Shown: in pieces, positions 49,701-60,879 of the stretch
How the letters are laid out: the number at the start of each line of letters is the position of its first letter
How positions within the stretch are numbered: the stretch's first letter is position 1
Assembly (NCBI RefSeq): GCF_014356525.2
Contig: NC_052508.1
Span: 47,967,858 to 48,031,857 of the forward strand
Direction: 5' to 3'
DNA: 64,000 nucleotides
DNA from: Nilaparvata lugens
Lineage: Eukaryota > Arthropoda > Insecta > Hemiptera > Delphacidae
The notes under the pieces: generated by a model
What the model was told of the DNA's origin: nothing
What the model saw: the letters and a program-made list of their open reading frames with translations, nothing else
The model's database searches: none
Translations under genes and position numbers: made by a program

Positions 49701-52700
49701 AAAACGCTCAAAGACCGCGGAAATTGTGCGTTATTCCTATACCCTCCCACTATAACATTTTTAAACCTCAGCTGAACCTGTGTACTAAATTTGGATATTT
49801 TCTCTCAATCAGTTCTAGCAAAATGTGAGAAAAAGCAGAAAAACGCTAGGGATCGCTGGGAAACTCAGTAAAACTACCTATTTTGAGCGTAATTCTAAGT
49901 ATTCTTGAGAATAAACTAGACCCTTTATGAATTTCTGTACAAAATATTAACATGATCTGTCAATTAGTTATTGAGAAGGCCTAGAAAACGCGGAAAAACG
50001 CTAAAAACCGCCGTATAGGCGAAGAAGTCACCCTAGATTCATTAACTGTGATAAACAAACTTTAATAATCCTAGGCCAAAATTATGAGTAGTATTAAACG
50101 TATAGAGATGTTCTCTACTCAGTGGTACCAACAATAGGCTAACTTGTAACACTACAATAATTATTCAATTTCAATACCCTAACAGAGTTATTAACCTAAT
50201 CAACAATAACAGGTAACAACAATAAATTTTTAACTTCAATAACAAAGTTATCAAAACTATCTATATAGTTTTAGGCTACTTAAGTTTTTGAATTTGATTA
50301 CTAGCCACGAACCAATTTTTCTCCATTTATTATCTGTTGAGGAGATTGTTTGAAAAGATGTAACTTGTGTTTAGGTGGACATTCTGGACACATGCGGCGA
50401 CCTGCAGTTCCCGGCAATGCGCCGGCTGAGCATAGCGACGGCGCATGCGTTCCTGCTGGTGTACGCAATCACCAGTGCAGACAGCTTTGAGCGCATGAAG
50501 TGCTGCTTCGAGGAGGTGCGCGAGCAGCGGGCTGACTTCCAGGAGGTCCCCATCATGGTGGCTGGCAACAAGTTGGATTTGGCGCCTGCGCGGCGCGAGG
50601 TCTCCATCGAGGATGTGTCCGAGTGGCTCTTCTGCGAGCAGCCCAAGTTGAGGTGACGGTTGTAGCTTTACAAACATGAAAAAATAGATCATAGTAGCTA
50701 ATAATACAGTAGCTTCACAAAGATAAAGAAATAAATCATTAGCAGCTTATAGCCTAAAACATGTAACTCCACAAAGATAAAGAAATAAATCATTAGCAGC
50801 TGATAAAACTTGTAGCTTCACAAAGATGAAGGAATAAATCATCAGCAGCTAATAAAATATGTACCGTAGCTTTACAATGATGAAGAAACAAATCACCTAT
50901 TGTTAAATAATGTTGTCATAACAACATTAAATTGACAATTGAAATAACATCTAGTCAATCACTATTAAAATATGCAAGCATCAATATTTCTCATGATATT
51001 CATGGTGAATAAAGAAATTCCAAATAGTTTTACCTACACTCAGTGGAATGGCACTCAATCATCAACAGAAAAAAAACAGTCACCGTGACAGTAGCTTTGA
51101 AATGTGGCAGGTGTGTTGGGAGCATAGTAAGAACAAATTTATTAAGAACACAGTAAGAACGGATTTTATTAAACATTCCGAAAACAAGCCCAAAATCTGT
51201 TATTTTCTAACGTTTAATGCTTTTTCAAGAACCAAATGTACTGAGAATGCTTAAACTTACCGGTACCGGTACCGTACACAAGTTATGAGCATAGTTCTTA
51301 CAAGTGCAGTTGGAAGTTCTCCAAAATAGCACCAAAAATATGCCCAAAATCGGAGTTCCTTTTCCTGCGTTCTTCTAGATTTTTCTAGAGCCAATCTACA
51401 GAAAATGATGGAATTATGTACAAAGATTCAGATAGGGTCAAAATGTTGCTGGTTTAAATAAATTGGAAATTTAATTTATTACAAATAAACTCATACTAGT
51501 AGCTCTGTGAACAGTAGACCTCACACAGTGATAAACTACAGTCTCCACTAATTCTATTCATAAACTAAATGTCATCGTGTTGTGTCGGAGAGATATCGGT
51601 GTGAGAACGGCTAATGGCTGTTTGGGTTGGTTTATCGACAATGCTTATCATCTGTTGAAAACAACTACTATCATCAGACCAAGTTGAAGGCAGAGAAAGG
51701 TCGGGAGAAAATACTATGTTACTTTAATTTATCAATTGCATGCGTCATTGCATGCAATTAATAATCCACTAGACAGCTGATTAATTCTTTAGTCTAATTT
51801 TCACGGTAATATTGACGTATGAAGAAGGTTCTTTTTCCTTTTATATTATCCTTTCAAAAAATAAATTGTCATATAAATTTCAAAATACCTTATATATACG
51901 TCGACGCGCAATTAAAAAAGGAACATACCTGTCAAATTTCATGAGAATCCATTGCCGCGTTAAAATTTAAATATAAACATAAAGAGAAATGCAAAACCGT
52001 CGACTTGAATCTTAGACCACACTTTGCTCATAAAAAATACTCCCCCCCCCCACCACATACCAATTTGAATGGGTCAAACCATTCTTCCAATCACCCTCCC
52101 TCTCCCTCACTTTGGAAGAATCCATTTCCTATCACCAATTCGGACCCAGCAAAAAAGTTGGTCCGACGTCACTTTGAACACTGCTGACAATCCCCCTCCC
52201 CCAAGAGAATTTCAAAGACGCAATCTGAGTCAAGCACACCCCCTTCCCGCGGTACCACTGAATAACAATGGTGACAAATACATACGAATTTTCATGAAAT
52301 AAGAGGTTAGTAGGAGATGTGGGTGTGAAAGAGACAATCTCACCCCTATTATACATCCCTACCTCGACAGTCACTCTTTTACCGGTTGAGGGGTTGAGGC
52401 TCATGTAAAAACGTGTGGCCTCTAGATACCTGACAGTATGATTGTGATTTGATATTGGATATAGAAGTGATGTAAATTTAATGGAGATGATGACATTTTG
52501 TGATTGGTGGGTGAACAGGGCAAAGCTGATGGAGTGCTCGGCCAAGGAGGACCTGCACATCCGCGACATCTTCCGGTGCTTCGTGACGCTTTCGCGCATC
52601 CTGCCTCCCGCCGGCGACGACACGGGCGGCCTCAAGCGACGCTCCAGCGCCTATGTGCGCCAGGGTGCCGGGCGCCGCGGCGGCAGTCCCGCCACAACTA

Positions 52701-53000
52701 GCAGTTCAGGTACAAGACTAATTTTGAAAAAAGGGTGGCAAATTTGAAATTTTTAATGACTCTAAAACATATATAAGTTATATGAGTGAAAACTACATAC
52801 AACCACAGTATTGTACTGTTAACTTGTTAAGTCAGCATAGTTGTAATTAGCTAGTAGAGTGCCTTTGTCAGTCACTTCTAAATCAAACTTCGAGTAAGAC
52901 GGATGAACTTCTCTGAGCGCAAATCAGAGTTATTGTAAAATGTGTTTTGTAATAGATAAAATGCTTTTTTAAAAAGTTAATCGTTCATTAACAAACTATA

Positions 53001-53038
<38 letters not shown>

Positions 53039-53139
53039 TATATATAAAAGCATTTTATCTATTACAAAACACATTTTACAATAACTCTGATTTGCGCTCA
53101 GAGAAGTTCATCCGTCTTACTCGAAGTTTGATTTAGAAT

Positions 53140-53186
<47 letters not shown>

Positions 53187-54401
53187 TCATTTTATTTATA
53201 AAATATAATAATAGTACTGGTACCCTTTTTTTTGAAATGAATAAAATAATATATTAAAAATATAAATTATATAACTAGTTTTAGAAACTAGATCAATGAA
53301 ACTAGTGTTGTTATAATTTGTATTTTTAATCTATTATTTTATTAATTTCAGAAAAGGGTACTCTAATTCTATTCTATGAATAAAAATAAGTAGCCCTGAA
53401 ATCATACATTTTAAGAAGATATAAATTTGTGCTGCTCTAATGAAATGAGATAGAAATTGGCTCTATTCTGTTTTGAACAATACAATAAGATATCATTTAA
53501 TGGGTGGAGTTATATTCACTATATTTTGAACATTATAAAATTATATTGTAATGGGAAATTTACTTTTGCCACATTCTACGATACGGTAACGTAAAACTTA
53601 TGGAATAACATAAAGTTTAAGTGAATTATAGAAGTGTTAAATAGAAAGAAATAGAATAATATATTAAAAATACAAATATTATAATAACTAGTTTTAGAAA
53701 CTAGATCAATGAAACTAGTTGTTATAATTTGTATTTTTAATCTATTATTTTATTCATTTCAAAAAAGGGTACTATAATTCTATCAATTCATTCCATCTGT
53801 AACTGGTTGGCCGCTATGGCTTCGTATAAAATGAGCGCTGCTATCCAGAGATTGTCAGTTTGGTGTAAGAGTAAGGCGGTAAGCATTCTTGACTAGCAAT
53901 TGGGAGGTACCGGGTTCGATTCCCGGGCTGGCAACTAATTTTTGGATTGTAGTTCTCATGGAATTTCCATCTAGCTGTTAACCCTGTTGTCAATGTCTGC
54001 AGTAGCAGAAGTCTTCAGGGTGATTTACAGCATTTATTTAGGAGTTTCGTTAAATAATAATTATGATTAAATAAACGTTGATATACATACATTGATGTAA
54101 TCGTAGATTAGCGTTGAACGTGTGTGGTACATATGGCTCTAAATGCATTCTTCTTCATTCTGTTTCTTGTCATGTCTGATATGTATCGTGTAGATTGAGA
54201 ATGAAAAATTGAATTGAAATATTGTGGTTGACAGCAAGTAGCGGCGTCGTGGGTGACGCAGCAGTCGGCGTGACACCGTCCAATGCAGCCGCAGCCGCCA
54301 AGCCACGCAGCCGCAGTCTGATCCGACGTTGCAGCCGTAAAGCCAAGCAGCAGATACGCGACGCGCAGGGCACAAACAATGACGACTGCAACGTATCCTA
54401 A
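46720..54401 (+). CDS. RASD/Rhes (Dexras)-like Ras-family small GTPase, five coding exons, complete
   Basis: Coding exons: 46720-46759, 48676-48800, 50375-50652, 52519-52709, 54235-54401. All four introns are GT-AG and all phases join, giving 266 residues (human Rhes is about this long). Start ATG 46720 has an in-frame TGA six bases upstream. Visible motifs: P-loop GGPGVGKS (13-20), switch I YRSTVED (35-41), DTCGD (60-64) followed by FPAMRRLSI, NKLD (120-123), ECSAK (153-157), a basic segment RRCSRKAK (242-249) and terminal CaaX CNVS (263-266), predicting farnesylation and membrane attachment. The FPAMRRLSI stretch after switch II, the long basic C-terminal extension and the Ser-ending CaaX fit RASD1/RASD2 better than classical Ras. 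Unusual residues: Pro at the Ras Gly12 position and Asp at the Gln61 position, suggesting altered GTP hydrolysis. Exons 3-5 are GC-rich against AT-rich introns. Family assignment is firm at Ras level, good at RASD level; orthology is not proven. Confidence 0.9.
46760..48675 (+). other. intron 1 of the GTPase gene, carrying a LINE tail
   Basis: The intron opens GTGAGA and closes TTTCAG, splitting the second glycine codon of the P-loop (phase 1). It contains the sense LINE 3' fragment at 47340-48195 and a short Helitron-like internal piece near 48235-48255 (ACCGAGGATGG). The rest is plain AT-rich sequence. Confidence 0.8.
47340..48195 (+). mobile_element. CR1/Jockey-type LINE 3' fragment (degenerate) in GTPase intron 1
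   Basis: An open frame at 47347-47772 followed by a shifted frame at 47786-47986 reads as the region after the reverse-transcriptase catalytic core. Visible landmarks are LTWSSHVQSLSRRLNSA, SYGILLWGG and AQKRVLRIIF, the same order as in the C-terminal part of many non-LTR polymerases. The catalytic YADD region is missing, so the copy is 5' truncated, and a frameshift near 47770 breaks it. The 3' end runs into AATAAACCAATAAACC at about 48176-48195. It lies in the same orientation as the host gene. The same protein landmarks occur in the fragments at 35816-36188 and near 62130. Exact clade not determined. Confidence 0.8.
48908..49026 (+). mobile_element. degenerate GC-rich repeat related to the palindromic element at 6590-6810
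   Basis: Shares GGCAGGCTC, CTTCGCTCGCC and TTATCCG followed by CTAGCCAGGGG with the palindromic Helitron-end-like repeat near 6590-6810, but with many substitutions and no intact partner arm. It is a much older copy, or a related family. No target duplication was identified. Confidence 0.5.
49340..50020 (+). repeat. degenerate tandem repeat, period about 150-165 bp, roughly four copies
   Basis: Recurring landmarks are AAAACGC/AAAACGCTAGGGA, a following GCGTAATTCT-type segment, TCTAGACC, CTTCTGTACCAAAT-type text, and a variable ATCTGTCAATCAGTT or TCTCTCAATCAGTTCT block. They recur in the same order about four times with substitutions and indels. Function unknown. It could be internal repeats of a nonautonomous element or an old minisatellite inside the GTPase intron. 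Confidence 0.55.
50659..50892 (+). repeat. tandem repeat, about 57-60 bp units, roughly four copies
   Basis: Each unit carries TGTAGCTT(C/T)ACAAA, AAGAAATAAATCAT and TAGCAGCT. Units differ by substitutions and small indels, so the array is moderately old. It begins only a few bases inside the intron after the 50652 donor. Confidence 0.7.
51496..52030 (-). mobile_element. dispersed repeat family A, full-length antisense copy
   Basis: Read on the minus strand it begins near GAGCAAAGTGTGGTCTAAG, passes CAAGTCGACGG, then CATGAAATTTGACAGGTATG and GCGCGTCGACGTATAT, and ends GTGAGGTCTACTGTTCACAG followed by a CTAG. The same ordered landmarks occur near 8431-9054 and 12396-13022. Here the AATGTTTA motif is present only in its unexpanded form. 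No protein is encoded, so it is nonautonomous. It is about 535 bp and lies in intron 3, opposite to the gene. Confidence 0.75.
52878..53136. mobile_element. perfect 91-bp inverted repeat flanking a TA-rich core (fold-back/MITE-like)
   Basis: Left arm 52878-52968 and right arm 53046-53136 are exact reverse complements by eye across all 91 bases; arms start CTAAATCAAACTTCGAG. The 77-bp spacer is mostly TA dinucleotides. Perfect arms imply a recent event or gene conversion. A TA target duplication is possible but cannot be separated from the arm ends. The transcript of this intron could form a long hairpin. Confidence 0.8.
53216..53362. mobile_element. palindromic MITE family B, copy 1
   Basis: Arms run inward from GGTACCCTTTTTT and outward to AAAAGGGTACT, meeting around ACTAGTTTTAGAAACTAG. 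Nearly the whole element is self-complementary. No coding capacity. Confidence 0.7.
53641..53773. mobile_element. palindromic MITE family B, copy 2
   Basis: Matches copy 1 at 53216-53362 over AATAATATATTAAAAAT, the ACTAGTTTTAGAAACTAG centre and TGTATTTTTAATC. Its right end keeps AAAAGGGTACT, but its left end lacks the GGTACCC terminus and so looks truncated or rearranged. The two copies lie about 280 bp apart in the same intron. Confidence 0.65.
53848..54090 (+). mobile_element. tRNA-derived SINE
   Basis: A canonical polymerase III B box GGTTCGATTCC lies at 53913-53923, embedded in complementary CCGGG and CCCGG T-arm strands. A TGTCAGT/GCTGGCA pair can form a 7-bp acceptor-like stem (allowing G-U), with an A-box-like segment (GGTGTAAGAGTAAGG) between. 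The anticodon arm does not fold cleanly, and the sequence continues past the tRNA-like head into a tRNA-unrelated body ending in an AT-rich tail near 54050-54090, so a SINE is more likely than a functional tRNA. It sits in intron 4. Confidence 0.6.
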
Positions 54402-55450
54402 CTCCTCAGCCAGCGCAACGCAAAACAATACTATTTTGTCTTTTTCCAATACTGAAAAGCTTGACATATGGTGAGGCCTATCGGTCAAGTTGTAGCCGAG
54501 GTCAATGAGGGGGTGAATACTTTATTTCGTATTTCTCTAGTATTGGATAGCCCAGCCAAGATTAATTATATTAAATAACAACATTAATAGGGCAGAGTTT
54601 CTAGAACACTATTATTAAACCTACCTACTTGACCATTGAAGAAGCCATGGTACATCAAACCTATAGGTTCAATAGTACATTAGTTTTAATAAGTGTCCTA
54701 GAAACTGGATCAATTTTCTGTATTCATGAACGATGCCGTACTTGATATCCTGCATTCGATATTGTTTATAGCTAAGTTGTGGCAAAATTACATGAATGAA
54801 TGAATATCATAATTTTATCACGTTTTTTTATAAATAGTGCTATCAATGTAGAAAAATACAAAATATAGTGTTCCAGTGATTCAAGTTCATGAAATGTTAT
54901 ATTATATAACTTATTATTATTATTATTATTATTAATTCTCCAAGAAACGTCATAAGTGTTATGTATACTATAAGTATATTTATCTTTCGAAAAATCCAAA
55001 AAACATCGGTTTTATATATTTTTATTTGCAAATGGTGTATGTAATTTAAATGTGATAAAGAGCTCATAGGATGTTGAGATGTGTTGATGTTGAAAGTTCA
55101 TAAGATGTTTAATTTCAACTACAGTAATAAAACTGAATTACAATAATTATTATGAGGAGAAGACTATCGGGGAAAGTCACCTAAGATCCTGAAATCTTCT
55201 TGTAAGCTGGCCAACGCATCAGTTTCAGATAGTTTCATCACTTGAAAGCAAGTAGCCTACGTGAATGCATAACTGAAGAGTATCGAAGAAATATTTCACA
55301 CGGAAAAGTGACTTGAAATAAAGGAAATTCATATTTTGTTGGGCTTCAAAATACTTTTTCAACTAAACCGAATTTTGTTACTATAATGTTGACCAAAATT
55401 GAAATTAACAGTCAACACTTCATGGTCTAAGCCGACAATAAAATTTTGAA
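54402..55450 (+). other. GTPase 3' UTR and downstream AT-rich sequence
   Basis: No long reading frame follows the TAA at 54399-54401. Candidate polyadenylation hexamers AATAAA occur near 55134 and 55437. The stretch includes a degenerate MITE (54593-54712) and an ATT microsatellite (about 54904-54935). The true transcript end cannot be placed from sequence alone. Confidence 0.4.
54593..54712. mobile_element. degenerate MITE with imperfect inverted ends
   Basis: Left AGTTTCTAGAACACTATTATT and right AATAAGTGTCCTAGAAACT are imperfect reverse complements. About 120 bp, noncoding. It lies shortly downstream of the GTPase stop codon and may be within its 3' UTR. Confidence 0.45.
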
Positions 55451-58400
55451 CTTATAACGACTTTGTACAATCCATTTATTGTTCCACCTACTTCAAGAAA
55501 AGCATTAAATTGATGACACTTTCTTTATGAACAATATGGTTTCTAAAAAAATAATAAAAAAATATACCTTATTATTTTGAGGTTTTTATTGAAATGAATT
55601 ATTGGAATAAAACTAAATTTCAGCTTAATTTTTGTGAAATAAGTTGGCTTATTTTTGTGATATAGTAATTATTTCTAAAACAGAGCAAGTAATCAAATAG
55701 AAAAATCTTCAATTTGAGCAAATCGAAGTTACTTATCAATATCGGTATTTGGTGTATACTCATCCACCGGAATGACATCAATCTTTTGATAAGAATTTTC
55801 TAGAACTGTTAACGTTAGAAAGTATCAATATTTTCTTAGCTGAAGGTGGAGCTCAATAAGTTTCCACACCTCTGAATTCATAGTGTTCAACTGTACTTAT
55901 CAAATAATGAACAATCATCAAAATGAATTGTTATATTTTATTCAATTCCTCTTCTAAATCTCAAAAATAATATTCGAATAGTTTTTTATACTGCATTTAA
56001 ATAATTTACATAACCTATGATACTAGAGTGTTTAGCCAATATCGTAACAAATACAGGAATGGTAGTCAGTAACGGTACCAAGAAATATGAGTAATTTCAT
56101 GTAAATCTCTAAGAAGAGACCTGAGATTTCTTGAAGTTTAGAAAATATAGAAGAAAACTCAAATGTTGAAGTCTTTCGACCAATTAGCTATGTACGGTCA
56201 GCAGTAACAACACCAATGTATAATATAGAATATTTTTAATTGAATGAATTTCAGTTGTGTTCTGATTGTAATATTGTTGCTGTGGTTGATGAGAATTGTT
56301 ATACTATTTTATAGTTTAGAACTTTTTTTATGATGAAAAGTTGAAGACAATAATAGAAGAAAATTCAGAATGAAGTACTACCATTTTCAAGAGACGAATA
56401 TAATTGTAATTATTGAATCGAAGAGGCAAAAATGGATTGTCTTACACATTTATCAATTTATTGTAGGCTTACTATGAAATCGGTTTGCTAGAGGTTTCAT
56501 GTAGGTCATACTGGAATTTATCAAATAATTATACAGTACGGTAATATAGCGTACTTTAACTTTTGTTTACACAACTATGCAGTTAAATATAATTATTACA
56601 GTACGGTAATATATGCGTACATTAAATTTGGTTTACAGAGATTGTGAAGGTAGTACCTGAAGAAACAAATCTGTGCTTTGATTTAAAAAAAGGAGGAAAC
56701 TCAGATTCTTTCAAAAAATCTACTCTAAATTTACAATCATAATAGTTTCCCCTGAGACAACTTTGGGACCAGAGAAAACTTTCATGGCTCAACTTAACTG
56801 CAGAGTGCCATATAAATACTATGTATTCCAGCCTCCTAATCACATTTTATTCAAAGAATAGAAAGGACATTAAATTTCCCCTTATAATATTCAAAATATT
56901 CTCAAGCAAATCACTCTGCTCATTGCTGAGATATTGAAGCTCAATCCTCATTGTTCAAGCACGATTCAAGACACAGGTACTATTACAATCTTCCTTGATG
57001 ATAATTCAACACAGTTTTGAATACCTATGCAATTCAATCAAAATAACTTAGTTTATTGTTATTACTGGAAGAAACCTTATCAATCGAGAACTCAATGGAA
57101 TATTGAAATGCCCAGAAACACATTTTCAACAGGAAAACTTGTAAAATGTATGATAATCAAATGTTATTTTACTTTTTTCAATCTATCTGCTCTTCTATTT
57201 AATAGCATTGATCCAGTTTTCTGCGATTTTTGTATTCAACTTTTCTCCAGTTTCTATTGTATATTACACCCTACTGAGTAAGCGGAAAACCATTCAAGTG
57301 AAAATTTAATAATTTTATTTTGGACCAAATTAATAGAAATAACAAGATACGGAAACTCAGATGTGAACGGTCATTTAGGCTAGAACTATAAACTCGATCA
57401 TTTTTGATATCCAAGGTATGGTATATCAAAACTTTTATATTTTTTGAATTCAAGAATTTCAAATGACTTGTAATAATATTGTGTGATTGTCCCATAGCTA
57501 TTTTTGATGTGATTTTGTCCATTCAATAATGAACAAGTGAAATATTTGTTTTGATTATTCGTGATTATCCAAATGTGCTTGATTGATTAGTAACTTATAA
57601 ATGACATAATGAATGCCAATGTCTCATATTATATCAATGCAAAATACATTGATAACACAATAATTTTATTACATGTTGCGATCTATACCTGTAAATAATT
57701 GATAATTTATTGATGTGAGCTTAGTTTTATTTTTAAGCTATTTAATAAATATCAATATTATATTGGTTCGGAAAGAAGGCGGGTGATTTTATTGTAAAAA
57801 TTCTTACAAAAATTAATGTGTAGTACCCTACCAACAATGATTATCAACATAAAAATGATCATTGCTTATACATATCCATTAATGTTATGAATGTTTGGAC
57901 AATTTTACCAATAATTGTATAATAAATAATGTTTCTTTTGAATATATTACACTTTTGCTTATCATTTTTACAGAATGATAGACGGAAGAAAAATTATCGT
58001 GAGAAAAATTCTAATACTTTTGAAAAAGTATTCAAAAGTCTCTATAAAAAGGCATTATATACGTTACGGTACACATTTCATCAAACAGAAGACATTGTGA
58101 TTTGTTAATAATTAGAGAAGGAATGAAAGATTCAGAATAAAATTCTAGGAATATTTGATATTACACTATTTTTCATGGTCTCAGCATCAAAATTCTATTC
58201 TAAGTTGAAAAAAAATATTTTCAATTTAAAAATTTTAAAATATATTCAAATTTATATTTGGAAAACGTACCGTAACCAACTAGGCACTTCAAGCTCTATA
58301 TGAAATTGATAACATAACCGTAGGATGTCACAATGTGTCAATTTATTTTGATATCGAGAGAATTTTGTAATATAACTTTTTTAATAGAACCGTTCACAAA

Positions 58401-60473
58401 ATCCTCATCCACAATATATGACCCAATAAGAGAATTGAACACATTTTCGTTTAATCTCTTCCTGGTAAAATATAACAATCCTTGCAAGACTTGAAAGTGA
58501 ATAGGCCTACTTACAATCCAGCAATGGTTTAAAATTTCATGGAAATTCAACAAACTTTCCCAGTATAAAACTTGAAAATTCATTAAAATGAAAAGCAAAA
58601 GTGTGATAATATATTATATATTTTGAGTGTTTTCTAATTCTATCTGTGAACCAGTGTATCTGTGTATTTTTATGACTGTGCTATGTTGTTATCCGTGTAT
58701 ATTATATCCTACTGTAAGGCCTAAAATTGATTGATATTGAGAAGTTGAATAACTGTATATTCGATCAGTTTTTCTAACAGATTTTTGGATCACTGATCAA
58801 TTTCTCAATATTATCATAAATTCTCATCGTTATAATTTTTAGATGTCTCACACTTTCAGTTTCTATGTAAAATTCATCAGCAAAATGTTTCATTCATTTT
58901 TTGAATAAATTTAATTTATCTGCATACTAGCCTATATGTCTATTCTACTCAACTGTCTCTCAAACTAACTGATCCTTGTAACATAAAAGGATCAAAGAGG
59001 GCGCATACTTCAACTCACAGTTTTCATAAGATATTACACTTTAATAATTCCAAAACTGGAACTTTCCAAATAGAACAATTTCCACTGTCATAATAAATCA
59101 CAATACACATTGTTATTCAAAAACAGTTATCATGTCAGTCCGATTAGGTACCATAAACATTACTCTATAATACAATACCTAATACAACCTTTACTTTATT
59201 GCTGTATCAAGGAAGTTTATCCAATATGAAAAATCTTATTTTGTAAGTGCTCTCAAAGCGTGGAAACTTATCACAAAATAACATGAAAATTCCGCACTCA
59301 ACTTATAAAAAAATTATTCAAACACGCACATTATTCTATAATATTATTATAATAATTTGTTATTGTTACGATCATCTATATTTCTATCATCGTTGAATAA
59401 CACCGTACCAATAATATATGCATTCTATCACAATAGCTTTCCCATATAATTCATTCTACTCAATGACTCTACTCATTAACTGTACTCCATAATATCATAT
59501 CAATAAAAATACGTTGCCATTTTGTAAATTCATTGTTTTACTATGTACTGTGTATTTCCTATCCAAAGCTGAAATTCATGTAGCGGCTGTATCTACCATA
59601 TCTGGAAATTAGACTTAACCACTATCTGTTTATTGATATCAAAATTTGATAGGATTGATATATAATATCATTTGAATTGCACCAAGTTCATACTGCTAGG
59701 AAATTATTGTAAATATGATTTTTATTCTACAGACCGATGTTTACTTCCATAATGAATGTTTCCATTAAACAACTGTCATCATAATAATGTTTTATTAAAT
59801 TGTTGAATAATAAAAAAATTTTCTCATGTAAATCATTTTAGTAAGTACCGTAATTTAAACTATAATTGTTATACTTATATGATGAAATATTTTGATATTG
59901 TTTCAAATTTAAATTTTGGGCTATAGCATACTGATTCATAAGTGGAATCTTATTCATCAAAATGTCTATCTGCGAAATTCTTATCAATAATTGAACGAGA
60001 AGAATAAGTGTAGTGTTACACTGAATCGGATATAGCGAACGCAACTTTTCCAATACATTACATTACATTACATTGAATACTGTATAACAATCGTTATAGC
60101 CGATTTCCGATTTCTACTGAATGGAATAAGAAAAGGTGCTTACAGCTGAATATTGGAAAAATTTATTCAGAAATTTATCATTGTTTAAATAAGTGTTGAA
60201 TGTTATTTGCAGCTCTATGATAAAGTATGATAATGTTGTGATAAGATTCAAATATATTATATTTGTATAATACTCTTAAGATTAAATTAGCATCATTGAA
60301 TAAATTCTTATTCGGTTGTGTTCTTTTTCATTATAACCACTTGAATAATATTATTTTAGAAGATTACTTCAAAACTCATGCAAGAAAAATAATTGGAGGA
60401 AATGAGAAATATTGAAGAAATAATACCATAAAAACACTTCACTTGTATGGGCTTAAAAATTATTAAAACCAAT
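55451..60473. other. AT-rich intergenic sequence
   Basis: No recognised genes. TACAGTACGGTAATATA occurs twice (about 56532 and 56597) with similar following sequence, a small direct repeat. Other frames are short and skewed. Confidence 0.5.
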
Positions 60474-60733
60474 ATAAAAACATGAAATACCCTTTTATTA
60501 AAAACATTTCAAACAACTAGTCTCAGCTTTGGCCGAGTTTTTTAACTTGAAAATGGCGATATAAAAACATGAAGTACGGTACCCTTTCATTCAAAACATT
60601 TCAAACACAACTAGTAGTTTTTTCAACTAGTTTCGGCCTTTGGCTGAGTTCTTTTGACTTGAAAATGGCCAAAGGCCGAAACTAGTTGTTTGAAATGTTT
60701 TAAATAAAAGGGTACCGTACTTCATGTTTTTAT
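60474..60733. mobile_element. palindromic MITE family C with an adjacent partial copy
   Basis: Full element 60561-60733: left ATAAAAACATGAAGTACGGT and right ACCGTACTTCATGTTTTTAT are inverted, and pairing continues through AACTAGTTTCGGCC/GGCCGAAACTAGTT to the centre near TTTTGACTTGAAAATGG. A partial, diverged left arm precedes it (60474-60560). AACTAGTTTC and GGTACCCTTT recur in MITE family B at 53216-53362, so the two families may be related. Confidence 0.75.
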
Positions 60734-60879
60734 AGGTATTGTTTTTAATTACATGATGCAGGCTTAAGCTTATATCCATATATCAGATGGTTTCCTCCTG
60801 GATGAACAATATCTTTATTCAGTACCTAGTTTTGAAAATAACAAAACTTTTGCCAGAATAAAAATGCACAGAAACCAAG

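Larger units (their letters stand above)
48801..50374 (+). other. intron 2 of the GTPase gene
   Basis: Starts GTTTGA, ends TGTTTAG, phase 0. It holds a degenerate Helitron-end-like GC-rich element (48908-49026) and a degenerate tandem array (about 49340-50020). The remaining AT-rich sequence shows nothing recognisable. Confidence 0.8.
50653..52518 (+). other. intron 3 of the GTPase gene
   Basis: Starts GTGACG, ends GTGAACAG, phase 2; the split codon AG/G gives an arginine. It contains a short tandem repeat just after the donor (50659-50892) and an antisense dispersed repeat (51496-52030). The stretch 52031-52330 has poly-C and CCTCCC tracts but no gene. Confidence 0.8.
52710..54234 (+). other. 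intron 4 of the GTPase gene, repeat-rich
   Basis: Starts GTACAA, ends GGTTGACAG, phase 1. Contents in order: a perfect 91-bp inverted repeat around TA repeats, a second TA run (about 53143-53174), two copies of a palindromic MITE, and a tRNA-derived SINE. Confidence 0.8.

Noticed and set aside
50330..50692. Minus-strand frames of 91 and 120 codons
   Set aside because: They are shadows of GC-rich GTPase exon 3, whose plus-strand frame carries the G-domain motifs.
53848..53932. Functional tRNA gene
   Set aside because: The B box and acceptor-like stem are good, but the anticodon arm does not fold and the sequence continues into a SINE body.
54108..54488. Minus-strand frames of 73-126 codons
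   Set aside because: Shadows of the GC-rich last GTPase exon on the opposite strand.
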